From contig PWWF01000350.1 of assembly GCA_003561595.1 (NCBI GenBank), positions 1 through 6,187 of the forward strand: 6,187 bases of DNA, given 5' to 3'. Shown one piece after another: positions 1 to 5,348 of this stretch; the stretch's first letter is position 1, and every line of letters begins with the position of its first letter. The DNA comes from Paracoccaceae bacterium (lineage in GTDB: Bacteria; Pseudomonadota; Alphaproteobacteria; Rhodobacterales; Rhodobacteraceae). The notes beneath the pieces are model-generated. The model saw nothing but the letters and a program-made list of their open reading frames with translations. It ran no database searches and was not told where the DNA came from. Both the position numbers and the translations under genes were made by a program.

Positions 1-99
1 GAGCAGATTCGTCTGACCTACGAGTATCAGAACGAGCCGGATGCGAGCCTCTATTTCACCGATGCCTACCTGCCCGAAGGCGGCTTCCCCCTCGAGTGA
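1..99 (+). CDS. C-terminal end of a probable ABC transporter substrate-binding protein (partial, 5' end outside window)
   Basis: Frame 1 is open from the first base and encodes 32 residues before a TGA stop at 97-99. The peptide starts EQIRLTYEYQ and ends LPEGGFPLE. The fragment is too short to assign a family by itself. The call rests on position: it lies 55 bases upstream of an ATPase and permease of the NitT/TauT importer type, whose operons commonly begin with a periplasmic NMT1/THI5-like or SsuA/TauA-like binding protein. If so, the protein would be exported to the periplasm and would deliver the substrate to the permease. The strong hairpin just after the stop is also typical of binding-protein genes that are expressed more than their transporter partners. 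That the reading frame is real is likely; its function is inferred from context only. Confidence 0.6.
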   Translation, partial: EQIRLTYEYQNEPDASLYFTDAYLPEGGFPLE

Positions 100-109
100 T
101 GTGACCATG

Positions 110-136
110 CGGCAGGGGGGCGGTGCCCCCCTGCCG
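110..136 (+). repeat. Intergenic perfect stem-loop between binding-protein and ATPase genes
   Basis: A perfect 12-bp inverted repeat (110-121 pairing with 125-136) encloses a 3-base loop GGT. The stem is very G/C-rich. It begins 10 bases after the upstream stop and ends 18 bases before the ATPase start. No T-run follows it, so it is unlikely to be an efficient intrinsic terminator. It more likely protects the 3' end of the upstream message from exonucleases or attenuates transcription, giving more binding protein than ATPase and permease. The structure is seen directly; the role is inferred. Confidence 0.75.
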
Positions 137-154
137 GACCAAGCGAAAGCCCTC

Positions 155-952
155 ATGCAAGACCTCATCAAGATCAAGGGCGTGCGCCACGCCTATCAGA
201 CCGACTCTGGCCCGCTGCCGGTGCTGGACGGGCTGGAACTCTCTGTCCCCGAAGGCGGCTTTGTCGCTGTGGTCGGGCCATCAGGCTGCGGAAAATCCAC
301 GCTGACGCGGCTCGTTGCGGGGCTGATGAAACCCGATGCGGGCGAAGTCTGGCTGCATGGCGAACGCGTGCGCGGGCCACGTGCGACTGTGGGCATGGCG
401 TTTCAGAACCCGGTGCTGCTGGAATGGCGTTCGATCCTGAAGAATGTGCTGCTGCCGCTGGAAATCGTGCCCTCGAAACTCTCGCGCAAACAGGCCGAGG
501 AACGCGCGCGCTTTCTGCTGGCACTCGTGGGGCTGGAAGGGTTCGAGGACAAGCGCCCGTCAGAGCTTTCGGGCGGCATGCGCCAGCGCGCCTCGCTCTG
601 CCGCGCGCTGATCCATCAGCCTGATGTGCTGATCCTGGATGAACCCTTTGGCGCGCTCGATGCCTTTACCCGCGAGGATCTGTGGATGACGATGCATCAG
701 GTCAAGGAACGCGAACCCTTTACCGGCGTGCTGATCACGCATGACCTGCGCGAGTCGATCTTTCTGGCCGATCAGGTGGTGGTGCTGTCGGGGCGGCCCG
801 CGCGCACGCAATATGTGCTGGATGTGCCGAAAGCCGGGCCGCGCTCGCTCGATGATCTTTATACGCCCGAGGCGGCAGAGCGCCTGAACATCCTGCGCCA
901 CCAGATCCAGATTGCCCAGGGCCGCGCCCCGGCAGAAGGGGGGGCGTCATGA
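155..952 (+). CDS. ABC importer ATP-binding protein, NitT/TauT (SsuB/TauB/NrtD-like) family
   Basis: This 265-residue cytoplasmic ATPase would power a two-gene-core importer together with the next gene. All ABC landmarks are present: Walker A GPSGCGKST at 41-49, Q-loop Gln84 in FQNP, signature LSGGMRQR at 138-145, Walker B VLILDEP at 158-164 with catalytic Glu163, D-loop GALD at 166-169, and switch His196 in LITHD. The length and the LxEPFGALDAxTRE-type Walker B region fit the nitrate/sulfonate/taurine importer group. I chose the ATG at 155 because the protein then begins just ahead of the first beta strand. Upstream in-frame ATGs at 41 and 107 lie within the preceding gene or its hairpin. 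The ribosome-binding site is weak (a purine-rich AAGCGAAAG). The stop codon overlaps the permease start (ATGA), indicating translational coupling. The substrate could be a sulfonate, nitrate, a thiamine pyrimidine precursor or another small molecule; sequence alone does not decide. Confidence 0.93.
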   Translation: MQDLIKIKGVRHAYQTDSGPLPVLDGLELSVPEGGFVAVVGPSGCGKSTLTRLVAGLMKPDAGEVWLHGERVRGPRATVGMAFQNPVLLEWRSILKNVLLPLEIVPSKLSRKQAEERARFLLALVGLEGFEDKRPSELSGGMRQRASLCRALIHQPDVLILDEPFGALDAFTREDLWMTMHQVKEREPFTGVLITHDLRESIFLADQVVVLSGRPARTQYVLDVPKAGPRSLDDLYTPEAAERLNILRHQIQIAQGRAPAEGGAS

Positions 953-1722
953 CCGCCCGCGCTGCGTTCAACTCGGTCGCCGTGCCGCTTCTGGCGCTGG
1001 TGGTGTTTCTGGCCTTCTGGGAATGGCTGGTCTGGTTCAAGGGCTGGCCCACCTTCAAGATGGCCGCGCCCTCGGACCTGCCGCCCGCCTATAGCCGCCA
1101 TTGGGACCTGTTCCTGACCATGGGGTGGCAAACCTTGTGGCGCACAGTCGCGGGGCTGTTGCTGGCTGTGGTGTTCGGCACGCTTCTGGGCATGATCATG
1201 GGGTTTTCGCGGATCATGCGCGATGCGCTCTATCCGCTGCTGGTGGGGTTCAATGCGATCCCCAAGGCGACGGTCGTGCCGATTGTCGCGCTGATCTTCG
1301 TGGGCCAGCATGATTTCAATACAGTGCTGCTGGCCTTCATGATCTCCTTCTTTCCCATCGCGGTCTCGGTCTCGATCGGGCTCTCGACGCTGGAGCCGGA
1401 ATATCGTGACATCCTGCGCGCGCTGGGGGCGTCACAGGCCACGATCTTCTGGAAGATCGCGCTGCCCAAGACATTGCCGGAGTTCTTTGGGGCGTTGAAA
1501 GTGGCTGCGACGCTGGCATTCATCGGCACCAACCTGATGGAGATTGTCAGCCCCCATGGCCGGGGCCTGGGCGCGTTGTTCGACAGCGGGCGCACCAATT
1601 CGGATTTCCCGCTGATGTTCGCGGTTCTGATCGCGCTCGCCTTCCTCGGCATCGTGCTTTATTACATCGTGGTGGCACTCGAAAAGATCTTTGCCGGCTG
1701 GGCCGAACGCAGCCCCGGATAA
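949..1722 (+). CDS. ABC importer permease, NitT/TauT (SsuC/TauC/ThiX-like) family
   Basis: This 257-residue inner-membrane protein forms the channel of the importer, working with the ATPase encoded just upstream. Hydrophobic segments are visible around residues 10-30, 66-86, 108-118, 124-146, 183-200 and 222-243, consistent with about six membrane spans. The cytoplasmic EAA loop that docks on the ATPase lies around 149-180: it reads EYRDILRALGAS and then F-x-x-I-x-LP-x-x-LP, close to the family consensus. The length is usual for this group. The ATG at 949 overlaps the ATPase stop by 4 bases, so the two genes are translationally coupled. TAA ends the gene at 1720-1722 and no further + strand gene follows, so this appears to be the last gene of the operon. 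The product family is clear; the substrate is unknown. Confidence 0.92.
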   Translation: MTARAAFNSVAVPLLALVVFLAFWEWLVWFKGWPTFKMAAPSDLPPAYSRHWDLFLTMGWQTLWRTVAGLLLAVVFGTLLGMIMGFSRIMRDALYPLLVGFNAIPKATVVPIVALIFVGQHDFNTVLLAFMISFFPIAVSVSIGLSTLEPEYRDILRALGASQATIFWKIALPKTLPEFFGALKVAATLAFIGTNLMEIVSPHGRGLGALFDSGRTNSDFPLMFAVLIALAFLGIVLYYIVVALEKIFAGWAERSPG

Positions 1723-1796
1723 AGCGCCCGCTCGGGGACCCCACCCACCCGCCCATGCCCCGCTCGCGGGCGCTGCCTGCGCCGTCGCGCAGGCGG
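1723..1796 (+). repeat. Nested inverted repeats in the 3' region after the permease gene
   Basis: Two inverted repeats follow the permease stop immediately. A perfect 9-bp repeat pairs 1723-1731 with 1766-1774 across a 34-base loop. A second stem pairs 1775-1782 with 1787-1794 (perfect 8 bp, loop CGTC) and can extend by a T-G wobble and a C-G pair to 1773-1796. The extended form overlaps the first repeat by two bases, so the two compete only at their ends. No T-run follows directly; the nearest is a short TTTT at about 1823-1826. This may be a 3'-protecting or rho-associated structure for the importer transcript. No gene is seen in 1723-1857. Confidence 0.55.
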
Positions 1797-1840
1797 AAGA
1801 CCCCGCTGGCGTCTGGCAGCCTGTTTTGTCTTCATCTTGC

Positions 1841-1880
1841 CAAAAATACTCAAAAAAGGGCGGGGCCGCAGGCCCCGCCC
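1841..1880 (-). terminator. Rho-independent terminator for the minus-strand bmtB/corrinoid genes
   Basis: A perfect 10-bp G/C-rich stem pairs 1858-1867 with 1871-1880 around a 3-base loop. Read on the minus strand it is followed directly by six T residues (1852-1857 on the complement) and then GAGTA and five more T. This is a textbook intrinsic terminator, about 45 bases after the corrinoid gene stop. The tail, continuing into GGCAAGATGAAG, resembles a terminator tail I recall recurring in Rhodobacterales genomes; that recollection is unverified here. Confidence 0.85.
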
Positions 1881-1884
1881 CCGG

Positions 1885-1909
1885 GCGTGCGGCCCGCAGG
1901 GCCGCGCGC
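1885..1909. repeat. Second strong stem-loop next to the terminator
   Basis: An 11-bp stem with one G-U wobble pairs 1885-1895 with 1899-1909 around a GCA loop. It sits 4 bases from the terminator hairpin and shares its GCA/TGC loop. On the plus strand it is followed by AAACCC and then TTTTT (1916-1920), a displaced T-run. It could therefore help stop importer transcription on the plus strand, making the pair a two-way terminator for convergent operons. It could equally be an accessory hairpin of the minus-strand terminator. Confidence 0.6.
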
Positions 1910-1924
1910 AAACCCTTTTTCGGT

Positions 1925-2626
1925 TCAGCCCGCGCGCATCTGGTTGTGCTTGCGCGCCACATGGTCCTTCGCCGTCTCGACCGCCACGGCGGCGTCACGA
2001 CAATAGGCATCCGCCCCGATCGCGCGGCCGAATTCCTCGTTCAGCGGTGCCCCGCCGACCAGCACCACATAATCATCGCGGATCCCCTGTGCGACCATCG
2101 CGTCGATCACCACTTTCATATAGGGCATGGTCGTGGTCAGCAGCGCCGACATCCCCAGAATATCGGGTTGCTCGCGTTCCAGCGCCTCCAGATAGGCCTC
2201 GACCGGGTTATTGATGCCCATATCGACCACCTCGAACCCGGCGCCTTCCATCATCATCGCGACCAGATTCTTGCCGATATCGTGAATATCGCCCTTGACG
2301 GTGCCGATCACCATCTTGCCCATGCGCGGCGCGCCTGTTTCGGCCAGAAGCGGCTTCAGGATCGCCATTCCGGCCTTCATCGCATTGGCCGACAGCAGCA
2401 CTTCGGGCACGAATAATATGCCATCGCGGAAATCATGCCCCACGATGGTCATGCCCGCCACCAGCGCCTTGGTCAGGATATCATAGGGCGCCCAGCCGCG
2501 CTCGAGCAGGATATGCACCCCTTCCTCGATCTCGTCCTTCATCCCGTCATAGAGGTCATCCATCATCTGCTCGACGAGTTCGTCATCGGACAGATCAGCA
2601 AGGATGATATCGTCTTCATCGGCCAT
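1925..2626 (-). CDS. Corrinoid (cobalamin-binding) methyltransferase protein, probable cobalamin module of a split methionine synthase
   Basis: This 233-residue cytoplasmic protein carries a methyl group on cobalamin between methyltransferase partners. Residues about 12-98 form a helical cap (B12-binding_2) domain like that of MetH. Residues about 102-225 form the Rossmann-like B12 domain. The core motif GDIHDIGKN at 112-120 contains D113-x-H115-x-x-G118, where His115 is the expected lower cobalt ligand. The supporting S160-x-L and G191-G192 elements follow. The first 35 residues are strongly acidic. The ATG has a GGAG about 9 bases upstream. It lies downstream of bmtB on the same strand, after a gap of 150 bases, and just before a strong terminator. 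Related proteins (MtbC, MtgC) serve methylamine or glycine betaine demethylation, so that role is an alternative. No MttB-like methyltransferase is in view, and the adjacent homocysteine methyltransferase favours methionine synthesis. Confidence 0.9.
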   Translation of the reverse strand: MADEDDIILADLSDDELVEQMMDDLYDGMKDEIEEGVHILLERGWAPYDILTKALVAGMTIVGHDFRDGILFVPEVLLSANAMKAGMAILKPLLAETGAPRMGKMVIGTVKGDIHDIGKNLVAMMMEGAGFEVVDMGINNPVEAYLEALEREQPDILGMSALLTTTMPYMKVVIDAMVAQGIRDDYVVLVGGAPLNEEFGRAIGADAYCRDAAVAVETAKDHVARKHNQMRAG

Positions 2627-2776
2627 ATCGTCATCTCCGCGACCGTGTGACCCCGCAAAAGGGGCCTCTCAGATACCCGTTTGGGCCAGATCGCGGCGAT
2701 GCACTGTCCCATTTCCGACACAGCCGGTTATCGGCGCGACCTGCGCGCCGCCAGATAGATAAAATACCGTGCGTTT
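2627..2776 (-). other. Intergenic leader between bmtB and the corrinoid gene, with two small hairpins
   Basis: This 150-base stretch holds no convincing gene. Just after the bmtB stop is an A/T-rich island (about 2753-2778) that stands out from the surrounding GC-rich DNA. Next is a perfect 7-bp stem (2732-2738 with 2744-2750, 5-base loop) without a T-run. Nearer the start, 2649-2654 and 2661-2666 can pair on the minus-strand RNA (5 Watson-Crick pairs plus one G-U, loop UUUUGC), about 23 bases before the start codon. The spacing could accommodate a separate promoter or an RNA control element, but I recognise neither a known riboswitch nor a good promoter. Confidence 0.45.
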
Positions 2777-3808
2777 TCAGCCGTCGCGGCGGCGTCGGCC
2801 TGCATTGCGCCCGCGTCGTGGCTGCGGCCCGCTGCCATCGGCCTCGGTCCCGTCGCGCGGCGAGGAGAAGCCACCCAGCGCGCCTTCGATCTGTGCCAAT
2901 GTGGGCGGCGGGCCGGGGGCGCGTGTGTCCAGCGCGTCGCGCATGGCGCGCAGATGCGCGGGCAGGGTGCCACAGCACCCCCCGATGATCCGCGCGCCGC
3001 TGTCGCGCGCCAGCACGGCGTATTCCGCCATCAGATCGGGCGTGCCGTCATAATGGATATGACCGTCCACATATTTCGGAATGCCCGCATTGCCCTTGGC
3101 GATGATCGGGATCTGTGTGCCTGTCGCAGCAAAGCCCAGCACCGTGCGCAGCAGATCGGACGCGCCCACCCCGCAATTCGCGCCAAAGGCCAGTGGCGGA
3201 TGCGCCAGCCGCCCCACCATCTGCGCCAGATCACTCGATGTCACGCCCATCATCGTGCGCCCGGCGGTGTCAAAGCTCATCGTACCGCACCAGGGCATCT
3301 GCGCACGCGCGGCGGCCTCGGCGGCGGCGCGATATTCCTCGGGGGCGGAAATCGTCTCGACCCATAGCAGATCGGCGCCGCCCGCTTTCAGCCCCTCGGC
3401 CTGTTCGTGAAACATCTCGACGGCGATCTCATGGGTCAGCGACCCCATCGGCGCCATGATCTCGCCCGTCGGCCCGACAGAGCCTGCGACGATGATCTTG
3501 CGCCCGCTCGCATCCGCCACCTCGCGCCCCAGCGCGGCGCCCAGGCGGTTCAGTTCATGCGTGCGGGACTGGGCGCCATGCAGTTTCAGCCTGCTGGCAT
3601 TGGCGCCGAATGTGTTGGTCAGGAACAGATCGCTCCCGGCCTCGACCGCGCCGGAATAGAGCGCGCGGATCTTGTCGGGCGCATCCGCGTTCCACAGCTC
3701 CGGCGCATCGCCCGAGGACAGGCCCATATTGAACAGCGTCGTGCCTGTTGCCCCGTCCGCCAGAACCCAGTCGCGCGTCGCCAGCAGGTCCGAGAGTGCA
3801 TCTGTCAT
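2777..3808 (-). CDS. bmtB: Zinc-dependent homocysteine S-methyltransferase (BmtB type), probable homocysteine module of a split methionine synthase
   Basis: This 343-residue cytoplasmic TIM-barrel enzyme transfers a methyl group to homocysteine, giving methionine. The barrel covers roughly residues 14-293. It opens with the family's DGATGTTL (18-25). The zinc ligands are visible: Cys212 in GANCGVG and Cys278-Cys279 in GGCCGT. The segment TNTFGAN (64-70) and GSVGPTGE (109-116) also match the MetH N-terminal module. The ATG at 3808 has an AGAGG about 9 bases upstream. The gene follows the zeta-subunit gene by 33 bases, so co-transcription is likely. The C-terminal 50 residues are proline/glycine-rich and end in an arginine-rich tail (331-341), unlike the compact end of the barrel. 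Databases often name such proteins betaine--homocysteine methyltransferase, as for the related rhizobial enzyme. The corrinoid gene downstream suggests the methyl donor is methylcobalamin. The fold and reaction class are sure; the donor is inferred. Confidence 0.9.
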   Translation of the reverse strand: MTDALSDLLATRDWVLADGATGTTLFNMGLSSGDAPELWNADAPDKIRALYSGAVEAGSDLFLTNTFGANASRLKLHGAQSRTHELNRLGAALGREVADASGRKIIVAGSVGPTGEIMAPMGSLTHEIAVEMFHEQAEGLKAGGADLLWVETISAPEEYRAAAEAAARAQMPWCGTMSFDTAGRTMMGVTSSDLAQMVGRLAHPPLAFGANCGVGASDLLRTVLGFAATGTQIPIIAKGNAGIPKYVDGHIHYDGTPDLMAEYAVLARDSGARIIGGCCGTLPAHLRAMRDALDTRAPGPPPTLAQIEGALGGFSSPRDGTEADGSGPQPRRGRNAGRRRRDG

Positions 3809-3841
3809 GGCCGCACCTCTTGCATACCCTGGGGGCAGGGA

Positions 3842-4153
3842 TCAGCCGTCGGCCAGTTCGACCTTGGCCTCGGCCATGCATTGGGCGAGTTTGGCGCGGA
3901 TCGTGGCCTCATCAGCCTTTGCACCCAGATCGGCAACCAGCTTTTCGATCACGACATCCGTCCCCGGTTTCGTGAAATCCGTGCGGATCACGTCCAGTGC
4001 GTAATTCTCGGCCTCTTCGCCGCTCAGACCCAGCAAATCCGCGGCCCAGAGCCCGATCTTGCGGTTGCGCCGCGACTCTGCCTTGAACATCATTTCCTGA
4101 TCATGCGCGAACTTGCTCTCAAATGCGCGCTGACGCTCGTCGAATGTGGTCAT
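3842..4153 (-). CDS. F1Fo-ATP synthase zeta subunit (DUF1476), inhibitor of ATP hydrolysis
   Basis: This 103-residue soluble protein matches the alphaproteobacterial DUF1476 family, whose Paracoccus denitrificans member is the zeta subunit that binds F1-ATPase and blocks ATP hydrolysis through its N-terminal segment. Recognisable family features are the start MTTFDERQRAFESKFAHD (1-18), then basic residues RRNRK at 28-32 and GLWAA at 34-38, followed by predicted helices to the acidic end. The length fits the family's usual 100-110 residues. I chose the ATG at 4153 and not the in-frame ATG at 4234, because the family starts with MTTFD and an AGAGGG lies about 7 bases upstream; the extra N-terminal residues of the longer form look non-coding. 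It is first in a minus-strand gene series and diverges from purC. How strongly this member inhibits the enzyme cannot be read from the sequence. Confidence 0.9.
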   Translation of the reverse strand: MTTFDERQRAFESKFAHDQEMMFKAESRRNRKIGLWAADLLGLSGEEAENYALDVIRTDFTKPGTDVVIEKLVADLGAKADEATIRAKLAQCMAEAKVELADG

Positions 4154-4189
4154 CCGGGCCCTCTTTGCATGATGGACTGTCTGACCCCT

Positions 4190-4218
4190 GATATGGCCCC
4201 TCCGGATGCGTGCTGCAA
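4190..4218 (-). promoter_or_regulatory. Possible sigma-70 promoter for the zeta-subunit/bmtB genes
   Basis: On the minus strand TTGCAG (complement of 4213-4218) and CATATC (complement of 4190-4195) are separated by exactly 17 bases. They sit about 37 bases upstream of the zeta start codon. Each box matches the consensus only at three positions, so this is a tentative call supported mainly by spacing and location. Confidence 0.35.
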
Positions 4219-4254
4219 GCGCAAACCGTCCCAAAGCCGTACGAACGCGCTGCC

Positions 4255-4283
4255 TTGCGATGTGGGCGGGGCTGAGCTATAGC
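4255..4283 (+). promoter_or_regulatory. Probable sigma-70 promoter for purC
   Basis: TTGCGA (4255-4260) and TATAGC (4278-4283) lie 17 bases apart. Each box matches four of six consensus positions, and the TTGC start is common in Rhodobacterales promoters. Transcription would start near 4290, leaving a leader of about 28 bases before purC. I see no clear purine-repressor operator or purine riboswitch in 4154-4317; the leader is too short for a riboswitch. Confidence 0.55.
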
Positions 4284-4317
4284 GCACCATCATTCCCAGC
4301 CAAGACCGGAGATCCGC

Positions 4318-5076
4318 ATGGCACGCCGCACCAAAGTCTATGAAGGCAAGGCCAAGATCCTCTATGAAGGGCCGGAGCCCGGCACGCTGGTGCAGTATTT
4401 CAAGGATGATGCCACGGCCTTCAACGCTGAAAAGCGCGATGTGATCGACGGCAAGGGCGTGCTGAACAATTTCCTGTCGGAACTGTTCATGAGCGGGCTG
4501 AACGGGATCGGCGTGCCCACGCATTTCATCCGCCGCCTGAACATGCGCGAGCAACTGATCCGCGCAGTGGATATCATCCCGCTCGAGGTGGTGGTGCGCA
4601 ATATTGCCGCCGGGTCACTGTCCAAGCGGCTGGGGCTGGAAGAGGGCACCCCCCTGCCGCGCCCCATCATCGAATTCTATTACAAGGATGACGCGCTCGG
4701 CGATCCCCTGGTGACCGAAGATCAGATCCTCGCCTTCAACTGGGCCAGCCATCAGGATCTGGATGACATGGTCGCGCTGGCCGTGCGCGTGAATGATTTC
4801 CTGTCGGGGGTGATGCTGGCTGTCGGCATCCGGCTGGTGGATTTCAAGATCGAGATCGGGCGCCAGTTCGATGGCGACATGCAGCGCCTGATCGTCGCCG
4901 ATGAGATCAGCCCCGATTCCTGCCGGTTGTGGGATATCAAGACCGGCACCAAGCTCGACAAGGATGTGTTCCGCCGCGATCTGGGCAGTCTGACCGACGC
5001 CTATTCCGAAGTGGCGCGGCGGCTGGGCGTGATGCCCAAATCGCCCACGCCGATCAAGCCCCGACTGATGAACTGA
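4318..5076 (+). CDS. purC: Phosphoribosylaminoimidazole-succinocarboxamide synthase (SAICAR synthetase)
   Basis: This enzyme joins aspartate to CAIR using ATP, forming SAICAR in de novo purine synthesis in the cytoplasm. At 252 residues it has the normal length of the bacterial single-domain form. Landmarks in order are the nucleotide-binding N-terminal strand [11 protein letters not shown] (6-16), AFNAEKRD (34-41), the family signature around IPLEVVVRN (87-95) followed by [10 protein letters not shown], then EFYYKDD (119-125), [10 protein letters not shown] (173-182), and [12 protein letters not shown] (195-206). The ATG at 4318 has a GGAG about 7 bases upstream. It is the first gene after a divergent promoter region and precedes purS by 10 bases, so the two form an operon. 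Nothing appears truncated or altered. Confidence 0.97.
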   Translation: MARRTKVYEGKAKILYEGPEPGTLVQYFKDDATAFNAEKRDVIDGKGVLNNFLSELFMSGLNGIGVPTHFIRRLNMREQLIRAVDIIPLEVVVRNIAAGSLSKRLGLEEGTPLPRPIIEFYYKDDALGDPLVTEDQILAFNWASHQDLDDMVALAVRVNDFLSGVMLAVGIRLVDFKIEIGRQFDGDMQRLIVADEISPDSCRLWDIKTGTKLDKDVFRRDLGSLTDAYSEVARRLGVMPKSPTPIKPRLMN

Positions 5077-5086
5077 AGGAATTGCC

Positions 5087-5326
5087 ATGAAACTGCGCGT
5101 CTATGTGACCCTGAAACCCGGCGTTCTGGACCCGCAGGGAGAGGCCATTCGCCACGCGCTTGGCGCGCTTGGCTTTGACGGTGTGACCGGCGTGCGCCAG
5201 GGCAAGATGATCGAGCTGGACCTGGCCGAGGAGGATGCCACCCGCGCCGAGGACATGGCACGCCAGATGTGCGAGAAGCTGCTCGCCAACACAGTGATCG
5301 AAAGCTACCGGGTCGAACCCGCCTGA
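5087..5326 (+). CDS. purS: Phosphoribosylformylglycinamidine synthase subunit PurS
   Basis: This 79-residue protein is the small subunit of the three-part FGAM synthase (PurS-PurQ-PurL), in which it bridges the glutaminase and the synthetase and supports ammonia channelling. It matches the family: the start MKLRVYVTLKPGVLDPQGEA, the middle GFDGVTGVRQGKMIELDL, and the end of the fold CEKLLANTVIESYRVE. The length is typical. An AAGGA lies 8 bases upstream of the start, and the gene follows purC by 10 bases. Its presence implies that the organism has separate purQ and small-type purL genes. purQ often comes next in relatives, but here the next gene is an alcohol dehydrogenase. Confidence 0.95.
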   Translation: MKLRVYVTLKPGVLDPQGEAIRHALGALGFDGVTGVRQGKMIELDLAEEDATRAEDMARQMCEKLLANTVIESYRVEPA

Positions 5327-5348
5327 CCCCCCAACCGCAGGAACGATC

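Noticed and set aside
41..154. Longer ATPase starting at the ATG at 41 or 107
   Set aside because: The first lies inside the upstream coding region in another frame, the second at the edge of the perfect hairpin. The added residues have no family match, and the ABC fold begins right after the ATG at 155.
1691..2416. A 241-codon open frame on the plus strand crossing the intergenic region
   Set aside because: It runs through the terminator hairpins and then antisense to the corrinoid gene; no motif or ribosome-binding site supports it.
2627..2776. SAM, SAH or cobalamin riboswitch upstream of the corrinoid gene
   Set aside because: The functions would fit, but I could not recognise the conserved core of any of these riboswitches. 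The hairpins are short and simple.
4154..4234. N-terminal extension of the zeta-subunit gene to the ATG at 4234
   Set aside because: The family begins MTTFD, and the internal ATG at 4153 has the good ribosome-binding site. The extension overlaps the likely promoter.
3407..4282. A 291-codon open frame on the plus strand
   Set aside because: It is antisense to bmtB and the zeta-subunit gene and shows no recognisable domain. Long shadow frames are expected at this GC content.
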